From: 'Nostoc azollae' 0708
Lineage (GTDB): Bacteria > Cyanobacteriota > Cyanobacteriia > Cyanobacteriales > Nostocaceae
Direction of reading: 5' to 3'
NCBI RefSeq assembly: GCF_000196515.1
Contig: NC_014248.1
Span: forward strand, 3,600,001 to 3,664,000
Length of the DNA stretch: 64,000 nt
This document shows positions 50,697 to 59,086 of this stretch, piece after piece (the stretch's first letter is position 1; every line of letters begins with the position of its first letter). Both the position numbers and the translations under genes were made by a program. The notes under the pieces are model-generated. The model was not told the origin of the DNA and ran no database searches. It worked only from the letters and a program-made list of their open reading frames with translations.

Positions 50697-50993
50697 CTAC
50701 TGGCGTGGTCTTTTCTTGGATACCCTCATTGTTGGTAAAGGAGGACTAGAAGACTGAGAAGGTAAATAATGTTGGACTACAGGATCGTCTCGTAAAGGGG
50801 GTTGCTGCTGCATCTTCCATACCTTCAAGCACAGTGCTATTCCTGCCATTCCCAAACCAAAAGTAAATAATGACCAGCTATCATCTAAACCACCAATTAG
50901 CGCATCTACCACACCTATTGTCACCAATGCACTGATGATAGGTTCTTTCCGGTAGGCTGACTTCAAAAAACGAGGTAATACAGCGTTCATCAC
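50697..50993 (-). CDS. Conserved hypothetical membrane protein, 98 aa
   Basis: MMNAVLPRFLKSAYRKEPIISA, then one or two hydrophobic segments (about 20-36, ALVTIGVVDALIGGL; about 39-58, SWSLFTFGLGMAGIALCL), then a proline- and serine-rich basic tail ending KKRPRQ. The pattern recurs in cyanobacteria as small proteins of unknown role. The frame is intact. It lies 96 bases upstream of the WD40 frame on the same strand. Confidence 0.65.
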   Translation of the reverse strand: MMNAVLPRFLKSAYRKEPIISALVTIGVVDALIGGLDDSWSLFTFGLGMAGIALCLKVWKMQQQPPLRDDPVVQHYLPSQSSSPPLPTMRVSKKRPRQ

Positions 50994-51224
50994 AGCTTAC
51001 TTAGTTCCAATTAAATTTTTATATGAATTTACTCAAGTAGGCAACCGTAATATACCTTTCTGATCTGGGGCTATTAAGGTATCTCAGATTATAATTGTTC
51101 GGAGTAAAAACAGAGATATGGTAATTCACCCTCTGGTATGTGGTAATTTCCTGCCTAGAATAACATAGACAATCTGCAATATATCTAATAGCCACAGACG
51201 GTTCACTATTTGCTGAATAATACT

Positions 51225-51253
51225 GAAACCAGTTGGATACTCCAGCTGGTTTC
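51225..51253. repeat. 12-base-pair hairpin downstream of hli
   Basis: GAAACCAGTTGG/CCAGCTGGTTTC (one G-T pair) with an ATACT loop, 50 bases past the hli stop on its strand. It may end hli transcription or stabilise the message, but there is no good T tail. Confidence 0.55.
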
Positions 51254-51302
51254 AACTCTTCTAATTACTAGCTTACAACTGAAAACCAGCTTGCAGATGG
51301 AA

Positions 51303-51473
51303 CTACTTCAAACCCAGCCATGCCAGTACACCTTGATTGGTGGCATATTCTATCACTACCATCAATATAAAGCCAATCATAGCAGCTCTACCATTCAAAC
51401 GTTCGGCATATTCATTAAAACCAAACTTGGGTTCTTCTAATTTGGGGGTTACGGTGGGTTGTTGTTGTGACAT
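51303..51473 (-). CDS. hli: High-light-inducible protein (one-helix CAB-like)
   Basis: A 56-residue protein starting MSQQQPTVTPKLEEPKFGFN. The chlorophyll-binding signature ERLNGRAAMIGFILMVVIEY (residues 24-43) contains the ExxNGRxAM motif of the LHC/ELIP superfamily in a single membrane helix. A GVLAWLGL C-terminus follows. Hlips dissipate excess energy and bind chlorophyll during photosystem II assembly and repair. The gene is easily missed because of its size. A proline-rich N-terminus and a soluble first half are normal. Likely light- or stress-regulated in general; no specific site was recognised. Confidence 0.93.
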   Translation of the reverse strand: MSQQQPTVTPKLEEPKFGFNEYAERLNGRAAMIGFILMVVIEYATNQGVLAWLGLK

Positions 51474-51838
51474 GATCAACTATTCCTCTCTTCTGAACGG
51501 CAAAAGAATATTTACGGAGATTTTTCAACTCATTACAGGGGTTAGGCTTAAACAGTCTAATAGCAGCCTCTGGGAGAGAGCAATGCAAACCCTTGGTTTA
51601 CAATTTTTAATTATTCTTTATCTATTGTAAGAAGACTGGGAGATTAGTCAAGTGAATGGTAATTGGTAATTGGAGACAAAAGGCAAAAGGCAAGAGATAA
51701 TACATTCTTGTCCTCTGTTCCTTTACACCCTACACCTTAAATTCTAATTTTCTTCATTTTGAATTCATGAATACGGACGTGATGACATAAATACTGGCAA
51801 TTTAGAGTCAATCAAAAACTATTAGAGGCTATAAATAA
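51474..51838. other. hli/ald divergent intergenic region
   Basis: No gene. It contains heptamer-like repeats GGTAATTGGTAATTGGAG and AAAGGCAAAAGGCAAGAG (51657-51690). It should hold both promoters, but none can be placed with confidence. Confidence 0.35.
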
Positions 51839-52930
51839 ATGCAAATAGGCGTTCCTAAAGAAACTAAAGATCAAGAATTTCGCGTTGGTTTGAGTCCTTC
51901 TAGTGTGCGGGTATTAACAGAAATCGGTCATGGTGTTTCTGTAGAAACTAATGCAGGTAATAATGCGGGATTTACGGATGAGGAATACCGTAAAGCTGGC
52001 GCGAAAATAGTTAATACACCTGAATCTATCTGGAATCAGGAGATGGTTGTAAAGGTAAAAGAACCATTGATAACTGAGTATAAATTTCTGCAAAAAGGAC
52101 AGTTGTTATTTACTTATTTGCATTTAGCTGCCGATCGCAAATTGACAGAACAATTAATAGATTGTGGCACTAATGCGATCGCCTACGAAACCGTAGAACA
52201 GCCAGGAGCAAACAGACTACCTTTGCTCACTCCCATGAGCATTATTGCAGGTCGGTTAGCAGTGCAGTTTGGAGCGAGATTTCTGGAACGTCAACAGGGG
52301 GGTAGGGGTGTACTTTTAGGTGGAGTACCTGGAGTTAAACCTGGTAAAGTTGTGATTCTAGGCGGTGGTGTAGTTGGTACAGAAGCTGCTAAAATTGCGC
52401 TGGGTATGCGTGCAACAGTGCAGATTTTAGATGTAAATGTTGAACGTCTATCCTATTTAGAAACCTTGTTTGGTTCGAGAGTAGAATTACTCTACAGCAA
52501 TTCTGCCCACATTGAAACCGTCGTTAAAGAAGCGGACTTACTCATTGGTGCAGTGTTAATACCTGGACGAAAAGCACCAATCTTAGTATCTCGTCAATTA
52601 GTTAAACAAATGCATCCTGGTTCGGTACTTGTAGATGTAGCAGTTGATCAAGGTGGTTGTGTTGAAACATTACACCCCACATCTCATACTAACCCAGTAT
52701 ATATTGAGGAAGGCGTAGTACACTATGGCGTTCCCAATATGCCTGGAGCTGTACCTTGGACATCAACTCAGGCATTAAATAACAGCACATTACCTTATGT
52801 TGTCCAGTTGGCAAATTTGGGAATTAAAGCTTTAGATGTTAACCCAGCATTAGCTAAAGGTTTGAACGTCCAAAATCATCGTTTAGTACATCCTGCGGTG
52901 CAAGGAGTATTTCCTGATTTGGTAAATTAA
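51839..52930 (+). CDS. ald: Alanine dehydrogenase
   Basis: NAD-dependent interconversion of L-alanine and pyruvate plus ammonia; a cytoplasmic hexamer. 363 residues starting MQIGVPKETKDQEFRVGL. It has the substrate-binding N-terminal domain with EPLITEYKFLQKGQ, a conserved Rossmann motif VVILGGGVVGTEAA (near 177-190), and the PNMPGAVPWTSTQALNN signature. Length and frame are normal. In heterocystous cyanobacteria alanine dehydrogenase affects growth on N2 and alanine catabolism. Stands alone on its strand. Confidence 0.95.
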   Translation: MQIGVPKETKDQEFRVGLSPSSVRVLTEIGHGVSVETNAGNNAGFTDEEYRKAGAKIVNTPESIWNQEMVVKVKEPLITEYKFLQKGQLLFTYLHLAADRKLTEQLIDCGTNAIAYETVEQPGANRLPLLTPMSIIAGRLAVQFGARFLERQQGGRGVLLGGVPGVKPGKVVILGGGVVGTEAAKIALGMRATVQILDVNVERLSYLETLFGSRVELLYSNSAHIETVVKEADLLIGAVLIPGRKAPILVSRQLVKQMHPGSVLVDVAVDQGGCVETLHPTSHTNPVYIEEGVVHYGVPNMPGAVPWTSTQALNNSTLPYVVQLANLGIKALDVNPALAKGLNVQNHRLVHPAVQGVFPDLVN

Positions 52931-53068
52931 AATCAACCCTAATTACTTTAGTTTGAAATCAAGGACACTTTGACTCAGCTTACTAACATAGGCTGAGTTT
53001 TTATCATCAGTGGTGTTATACTAAAAAATCCTATCCTCAGAATTAATTGGTAGTATGGGCTAACAAAT

Positions 53069-54445
53069 ATGAAAGCTGTTGATTCACAAACACCAAAACA
53101 AATAGAACTACCTGTACAATTAGTAACCTCTCCCAATGAATTCCAGTTTGTCGATTTATTTGCAGGTATTGGTAGATTTAGAATTGCTTTAGAAACACTA
53201 GGTGGTCAATGCTTGGGCTATTCTGAAATAGATAAACAAGCTATTAAAGTTTATCAGCAAAATTTTATCAGTCACTTCAACAAAGATGAGATTGAGTTAG
53301 GAGATATCACCAAAATTCGTGGACTTCCACCTCATGTTGATCTAATAGTAGGTGGTGTACCATGTCAACCTTGGTCAGTTGCGGGTTGCTTAATGGGTTT
53401 TGAAGATCCTAGAGGAAAACTAATTATGGTTTGATGTTATCCGGTTAGTTAATAAAAGTGGACCTAAGGCATTTCATTTATTTCTGAAAATATTAGCGGT
53501 TAAACAAGTCCTAAGAATCGAGATAATTTAGATTGAATTTTACAAAAATTGGAGCATATAGGAAATTGTGTTAAGTGGAAAGTCTTGAATGCTTACGATT
53601 TCGGTTTACCTCAAAATAGAGACAGAGTTTTCATTGTTGGAATTAGAACCGATATAGAGAGATGCTAAGAATACAATTTCCCTAATCCTTTAATCCTTTA
53701 AATATTCATCCTAAAGTTTTAGATATTTTATGTGAACTGAAAAATGTCAAACTTATTGAAAAAAAATTTAAGTTAGATCCATATACTTTATTTAAAGGTG
53801 TAATACTACCTTCAAGAACTCGATCTCAAAAAGCTAATGATTTTTGCATTTTTTCAGATTTAAGCAATGGACATACAACCATTTATTCTTGGGAAATTAT
53901 TAAAACTAGTGATAGAGAAAAAACAATTGCCTAACTCTTCTCAAATATAGAATAAGTAAAAAATATGTAGATAAGGATGGTAATCCTTTATCTTTTACTA
54001 ATTTTAAATATAAAATGACTGATATAGAGGTCAATAAATTAAATCAAGTTATTGAAAAAGGAATATTACGTTTAATTTATGAATTTGTTACTTCAAAAAA
54101 TATGACGGGTATTAATAATATTAATAGGACTATATTACCTACTGCTGATATCTTCCCAACTTTAACTGCTACTAGTGCTAAAGACCATATCGCAGTCGTA
54201 ATATAACTGTATCTCTTCATTGTAGTCATCCAGAAGAATATAAAAAGCTGTTCTTCAAGAAAATTTATCAACCTAAAAAATATATACCCATTACTGCAAA
54301 ACACGCTTGTAAATTACAAGGATTTCCTGACAGTTTTGAATCTCATCAAAAAGATGAAATACCTAAAAAACAATTTGGTAATGCAGTTACTGTACCTGTG
54401 GTTTACTATGTAGCGAAAGAATTACTTAGGATTATTCATCTCTAA
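53069..54445 (+). pseudogene. DNA cytosine-5 methyltransferase, degraded
   Basis: The N-terminal motifs are intact: VDLFAGIGRFRIALETLGG (motif I, SAM binding) and DLIVGGVPCQPWSVAG (motif IV with the catalytic Cys). Stops and frameshifts follow from 53432. The distal pieces are NAYDFGLPQNRDRVFIVG (motif VIII region), ITAKHACKLQGFPDSF (motif IX) and KKQFGNAVTVPVVYYVAKEL (motif X). It would have modified cytosine in a specific site, usually as part of a type II restriction-modification pair. Several in-frame stops make it inactive. Confidence 0.88.
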
Positions 54446-54475
54446 ATTTGTTTGATAAAACATATCATGGGATTC

Positions 54476-54665
54476 TGCTGCATATACTATCCTATCTTAA
54501 TAAAAATTTCTTTCAATTGATCAAATATATTGTCCTTGCCAGAACGAAAATTCCAAAATTGATTTTATACACATATATCTTTGGTAACATCTAAGGGAGA
54601 ATTCGATAACTTACTTTTTTGATGTTCATACCAAGATTTCTAAACTTGTTTTAAATTAATTTAAA
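54476..54665 (-). pseudogene. Coding debris, possibly the restriction endonuclease partner
   Basis: The minus strand reads SWYEHQKSKLSNSPLDVTKDICV(stop)NQFWNFRSGKDNIFDQLKEIFIKI, then a stop. It looks like a real protein C-terminus. Its place, convergent with a C5 methyltransferase, suggests a lost cognate endonuclease, but I recognise no family motif. The rest of 54446-54812 shows nothing. Tentative. Confidence 0.35.
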
Positions 54666-54812
54666 GAAAGCATTTCTATAACTTTACTTACGTTAACTTT
54701 AGCTAACACAAATAAAATCTACTTACATGAACTAAATAAAATCAAGGTTTTCAAATAAATCCATGTAGGTAAATTTTGCCTATGTAGCCTTCGTTTGTGA
54801 CCAATTCCTAGT

Positions 54813-56120
54813 TTAATCAGGTGCTAATCGTAATGCAGGATATGGAAACAGACTTTGAAATCCAGAGAAACGCTCAGCTAATGGTTCTGGAGCCTTATTC
54901 CAAAGACTTTCATAATAAAAGAAAACCACACCTAATCCCCGCTTTTGTGCCGCTCTTACTTGCGATTTAATTTGTTGCATTGGCACAGGCTTAGTTCTTA
55001 ATCCTGCCATGATTCCCACTCCAGTTGGAATTATTTCTTGTACTTCTTGTATTTCTGGACGAGAAATTTTGGTAGTAAAACTTTCCAAATTATCTCGATA
55101 AACTTGCACAACTAACTCATCAACTATGTTGGCTCGCACCCACTGTAGCCAATCTTGTAATTGAAATTTGTAAGCAAAATCGTAGTAATTTGGTGAAACT
55201 GAAAAAATACCTTTCGGTTTAATTTGTTTGATTCTTTGATTCAACCTGACCATGAAATCTGTGATTCTATCTGCCCTCCAACTTACCCACTCTGGGTCTT
55301 TTGGATCTGTTGGTGGATTCTTTTTAGTTTCTTGACGATATAAGGTAACTGTGTATTTATCGTAGCCAAATTCATGGGGTAAACTTGTATGATCATCAAA
55401 CTGAATTCCATCAATATCATAATTGCTAGCCAGTTCTACCAACAAATCAGTGATAAACTGTTGTACTTGGGGATGGAAGGGATTTAACCATGAAACTTCA
55501 CCAGCAGCACTAATAGAAGTTGTGGTACCATTTCGTTTTTGTGTGAACCATTCTGGTTTATTTAATGCTAGTTCTGAAGTTGGAGGTGCCATAAAACCAA
55601 ATTCAAACCAAGGCACAACAAGTAGATTTTGATGATGGGCTTGATTAATTAAGTCTGCGAGAATATCATGTCCGTCTGAACCGCGAAAAACAAAAGGTTG
55701 AATATCTAAACGTTTGGCTACGTTGCTAGGATACATCACATAGCCAGAATTCCAAACTACGGGATAGATAGTATTGAAGTTGAGCTTTCTTAGTTGGGTG
55801 ACAGCATCTTGAACTTTGGCACGATCTTTGAGGATATTAAGATCATTATTAGTTATCCACACACCACGAATTTCTTGGCGAGCCATTTGAGCAGTTACAG
55901 GAGTTAAACTATTTGTCAACAAAACTGTGACTAAGGAAATTAAAAACAAAAGCGGAAACAGATTTTTAAGTAATTTATGATGCCAATTTATTGTTTGCTC
56001 ACGTTGCCAACCTAAAGACAATAAATTTAATTTCTCCTCTTGGGAGCATGTATGTTGTAAAAATTGATCCAGCCATCTAATCTTGTCACGGAATCTACTA
56101 TTCATCTTGTTTAAATACAT
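54813..56120 (-). CDS. GHL10/family-10-like glycosyl hydrolase, exported
   Basis: 435 residues. An N-terminal membrane anchor or signal (about 52-72, LFPLLFLISLVTVLLTNSL) precedes a (beta/alpha)8 domain starting QEIRGVWITNNDLNIL (DUF187/GHL10, PF02638). Typical segments are FNTIYPVVWNSGYVMYPS, LLVVPWFEFGFMAP, WLNPFHPQVQQFI and DGIQFDDHTSLP, whose Asp pair is the likely active site. Such proteins act on peptidoglycan or exopolysaccharide; the substrate is unproven. The ATG at 56105 (MNSRF) is an alternative start. Frame intact. Confidence 0.88.
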   Translation of the reverse strand: MYLNKMNSRFRDKIRWLDQFLQHTCSQEEKLNLLSLGWQREQTINWHHKLLKNLFPLLFLISLVTVLLTNSLTPVTAQMARQEIRGVWITNNDLNILKDRAKVQDAVTQLRKLNFNTIYPVVWNSGYVMYPSNVAKRLDIQPFVFRGSDGHDILADLINQAHHQNLLVVPWFEFGFMAPPTSELALNKPEWFTQKRNGTTTSISAAGEVSWLNPFHPQVQQFITDLLVELASNYDIDGIQFDDHTSLPHEFGYDKYTVTLYRQETKKNPPTDPKDPEWVSWRADRITDFMVRLNQRIKQIKPKGIFSVSPNYYDFAYKFQLQDWLQWVRANIVDELVVQVYRDNLESFTTKISRPEIQEVQEIIPTGVGIMAGLRTKPVPMQQIKSQVRAAQKRGLGVVFFYYESLWNKAPEPLAERFSGFQSLFPYPALRLAPD

Positions 56121-56201
56121 TAAAAGTGATTTGGTAGTTATTTATTCAATGCAGCAAACTGCACCTTGCTCTGAGGAAGCTCCCAGATAATGAGTAAATT
56201 T

Positions 56202-56248
56202 AAAATTGTTAACCTAGGCACTAATCTTGTGCCTAGGTTAACAATTTT
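56202..56248. repeat. Perfect 20-base-pair hairpin with 7-base loop
   Basis: AAAATTGTTAACCTAGGCAC and its exact complement across TAATCTT. It lies just upstream of the GHL10 gene. The stem contains HpaI-like GTTAAC and AvrII-like CCTAGG palindromes in tandem. Same architecture as the hairpin at 43238-43283 but unrelated sequence. A T-rich run follows on the plus strand. Confidence 0.9.
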
Positions 56249-56815
56249 TCTGGTTCAGGCTATGTCACCCTACCCTCTCAGAGGATTTTGCATTGACTCC
56301 ACGGATAAATCTGGCGGATTTTACATTCAAAGAATGATTGCTGAAATAAATTTGCGGTAAATTTTTTAAGCTCATCTTTTTGTTTTTTAAGCCAATTTTT
56401 CTGTTATGTTCAGTATTGAGAGATATGAATTTTGTAACCGCTCAATCATTAGGGGGTAAACCGTTCAGAGACAACCCTCAAATGGCGCAAAAGCCTTTGT
56501 GATCTTCTAGTCCGCCCCGAATTGTTGAGCCCATGCGCATACTGAATTTTGTTAAAGCACAAATCATTTTCATCCCCAAATTAACGGTAAAATTTCCGAA
56601 TAGCGAAGGTAATTTGATATTTTCAGACATATTTAATAATATCTTTATTTTTGGTATTAAAACAAGTGATATACTTATGTGATTATGTATGGGGTTTCTC
56701 TACCCCATACACCACTATTTTCAATAATTAAACAAGAAAAGATAAAAAGGATACCATACTATAGTGTAACAATGTGTTTAATCTTGTAAAAAGATCAACT
56801 ATACTGCTGTTTAAA
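56249..56815. other. Intergenic region upstream of GDSL hydrolase
   Basis: No gene is supported. Another perfect 10-pair hairpin, TGTATGGGGT/ACCCCATACA with loop TTCTCT, lies at 56686-56711, about 100 bases before the GDSL start. Short readable pieces (MRMGSTIRGGLEDHKGF on the minus strand near 56520) are not assignable. Confidence 0.45.
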
Positions 56816-57529
56816 ATGCAAACCTTGAAGCCTTCCTCCTCAATGCTGTCTGTAGCGCCAAAACTATGCCAGCCTTTAAAGGCTGTAGCCTTGGGAGATA
56901 GCTTAGTCTATGGATACGGTGATCCAGAAAAAGGCGGTTGGGTGGAACAACTGCGACGATGGTGGATGTTGCCAGATAGTGTTGGTCATGTACTTTATAA
57001 TTTAGGTGTAAGGGGTGATCGCACACAACAAATTTCCCAAAGGCTAGAAATAGAATTTCGTCATCGCGGAGAAATACGCAACCAAGTCCCTGACCTGATT
57101 ATCCTCTCTGTTGGCGTTAACGACTCACTACGCTTAAGTAGTCAAAAGGGTAAAAATTATACAGATTTCCCCCAATTTGAAACAGATATAGCCGCATTAT
57201 TAGATCAAGCACAACAACTCTGTCCCGTGCTGTTTGTAGGCATGGTTCCCGTAGATGAAACAAAAATGCCCTTCCTTGATTGTTTATACTACAACCATGA
57301 GGATCAATACCGTTACAAAGAAGCTGCACGCCTAGCTTGTACACAACGGCAAATACCTTATTTAGATATATTTGACCAATGGATGCAACATAGTCCAAGC
57401 TGGAGAAATCAACGCATCACAGCAGATGGACTTCATCCCAATACTCTGGGTTATCAAGACTTGCTAGAAGCCGTCCTCAACTGGCCAGAATTATCTAAAT
57501 ACCATTGCCAGCTAGATTACCAACTCTGA
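56816..57529 (+). CDS. GDSL/SGNH-family lipolytic enzyme
   Basis: 237 residues from the ATG at 56816 (MQTLKPSSSMLSVAPK). A GTG 42 bases upstream is a possible longer start. The SGNH blocks are present: VALGDSLVYGYG (Ser), NLGVRGDRTQQ (Gly), LSVGVNDSLRL (Asn) and ADGLHPNTLGY (Asp-His). Hydrolyses esters such as lysophospholipid or acylated sugar; the substrate cannot be told. No signal peptide, so probably cytoplasmic. Frame intact. It is a singleton. Confidence 0.87.
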   Translation: MQTLKPSSSMLSVAPKLCQPLKAVALGDSLVYGYGDPEKGGWVEQLRRWWMLPDSVGHVLYNLGVRGDRTQQISQRLEIEFRHRGEIRNQVPDLIILSVGVNDSLRLSSQKGKNYTDFPQFETDIAALLDQAQQLCPVLFVGMVPVDETKMPFLDCLYYNHEDQYRYKEAARLACTQRQIPYLDIFDQWMQHSPSWRNQRITADGLHPNTLGYQDLLEAVLNWPELSKYHCQLDYQL

Positions 57530-57580
57530 AGAAAGGGTGTAGGGGTGTAATTCATCTTGAATTTTGAATTTTGAATTTTT

Positions 57581-58014
57581 ATGACTCCCACTTTATTTGG
57601 TCGTTGGTAAACTCGATTATTACTACTTTTAACTGTTGGGTTTTTCGTGTCCATACCCTTTGCCATTGGGTTAATTGGCAAAACTTCCAACCCACTTTAT
57701 TTTTGGATAATTTCATACATTGCTATCTTTGGTTTAGGTTGGGATGTCATTTATAACTATCTACAAAAATAATGTTAGGATAGAGACTGGCCAGCAGCTT
57801 ATCAACTTTTTGCAGGGATTTGGGAAATGGTAGTTGTGTTTTGTGGCGTAAAATACTTGGTTTGTTACCTTTACCTATGCCCAAAGAACGATTATCACTA
57901 GCCTTATTTATATTGCATTATTCTGTAGTTTGCTTGTCAGTGTTTATTACTTCTCAAGGTTTAATGATAATTAAATTTCCTCGCTTGCGATTTCGGGGAG
58001 CACAGTGGCTGTGA
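57581..58014 (+). pseudogene. Membrane protein of unknown function, broken
   Basis: MTPTLFGRW(stop)TRLLLLLTVGFFVSIPFAIGLIGKTSNPLYFWIISYIAIFGLGWDVIYNYLQK, then a break, DRDWPAAYQLFAGIWEMVVVFCGV, and after another shift LPLPMPKERLSLALFILHYSVVCLSVFITSQGLMIIKFPRLRFRG. Four membrane helices. The first stop is a CAA-to-TAA type change. It resembles a conserved cyanobacterial membrane hypothetical; no function is known. It sits right after the GDSL gene. Confidence 0.72.
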
Positions 58015-58280
58015 ATCAGTTATCAGTTACACCAATTGCAAATCAAAGAGGTAGAGAATCTAAATTGAAACCTAGATAGCAAGAGAGTTTGACTTCTGAC
58101 TCTTAACTTCTGACTCCTGACTCCTGACTCCTAATCGTCACGAACAAATTTTTCAGCAAGCCCTATCTATAATTAATAATTAATTCAACTCCTTTGGGTG
58201 GGATTTCTAATATGATTGGTTTATATTTAACAAGTTTTGACAATTAACTTTAAATAAAAATGATCTGCCAAATCTATGCT

Positions 58281-58940
58281 TTATCTGTCAGATGCTAATT
58301 TATCAGCAATGCGGGTAGTTTCTGGCAACCGATATTTAGGGGTGCAGCATAATACATAGTCAATTGCTGTTGGTAAGCTGATACGATGGCCGCTGGAGAT
58401 ATATAAAGGTTTAACTCCGCTACGAGTTCGTAAAACTGCGCCAACGGTTTCATTCTGATGTATTAATGGTTGCCAACTACCTTTAGCTTCTGGTAATTCT
58501 TCATGCTTGCCAATTAGTAAGGATTTCGCTACCCCTATGATGGGTATATCTATTAATACTCCTAAATGACAAGCTATGCCTAATCGGCGTCGGTGAGCAG
58601 TTCCCTGACCATCACACAATATTATATCAGGTATAGTTTTAATCTTTTCTAAGGCATCAAGAATAGCGGGTATTTCTCGAAATGAAAGAAATCCAGGTAT
58701 ATAAGGAAATGATGTAGGACGATATGCTAGGCTAGTTTCCACTATTTGCAAATCAGGAAAACTCAGCACTGCTACTGCTGCACGGCTCATTTTATGATAA
58801 AAACCCACATCCACACCAGCAACGTGCTGAATGGGTGTGTTTAGTTTATCTGTGGTAATAACTAGATTACGCAGGGTTTCTTGAATAGTTCTGGCTTCTT
58901 CAACTGTTGATGGCCAAGTATGAGATTGATCAATCTTCAT
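58281..58940 (-). CDS. nfi: Endonuclease V
   Basis: Repairs deaminated adenine (inosine) by cutting the second phosphodiester bond 3' to the lesion. 219 residues. Conserved blocks are HVAGVDVGFY (catalytic Asp), VAVLSFPDLQIVE, FPYIPGFLSFREIPAIL (the YIPGFLSFRE signature), ILCDGQGTAHRRRLGIACHLG (second Asp/His) and VAKSLLIG (Lys). Length and frame are normal. Together with recJ downstream it keeps a DNA-repair theme, though the genes are divergent with a 146-base gap. Confidence 0.93.
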   Translation of the reverse strand: MKIDQSHTWPSTVEEARTIQETLRNLVITTDKLNTPIQHVAGVDVGFYHKMSRAAVAVLSFPDLQIVETSLAYRPTSFPYIPGFLSFREIPAILDALEKIKTIPDIILCDGQGTAHRRRLGIACHLGVLIDIPIIGVAKSLLIGKHEELPEAKGSWQPLIHQNETVGAVLRTRSGVKPLYISSGHRISLPTAIDYVLCCTPKYRLPETTRIADKLASDR

Positions 58941-59086
58941 GATTTAATGTGTGATGAAAACTTTGCTGTTCCGAAATCGGTGCTGTCAAGTTTTTATTTT
59001 AATCTTTGAATCTATAAATATTTTCAAGTCTCAAGTATAGCAGGTGACAGGAAACAGGAAAGAGGGAACAGGAGAGAAAATCACCA

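Noticed and set aside
51019-51440. Open frames of 76-78 codons on both strands around hli
   Set aside because: They overlap the verified hli frame or low-complexity spacer and show no protein-like pattern.
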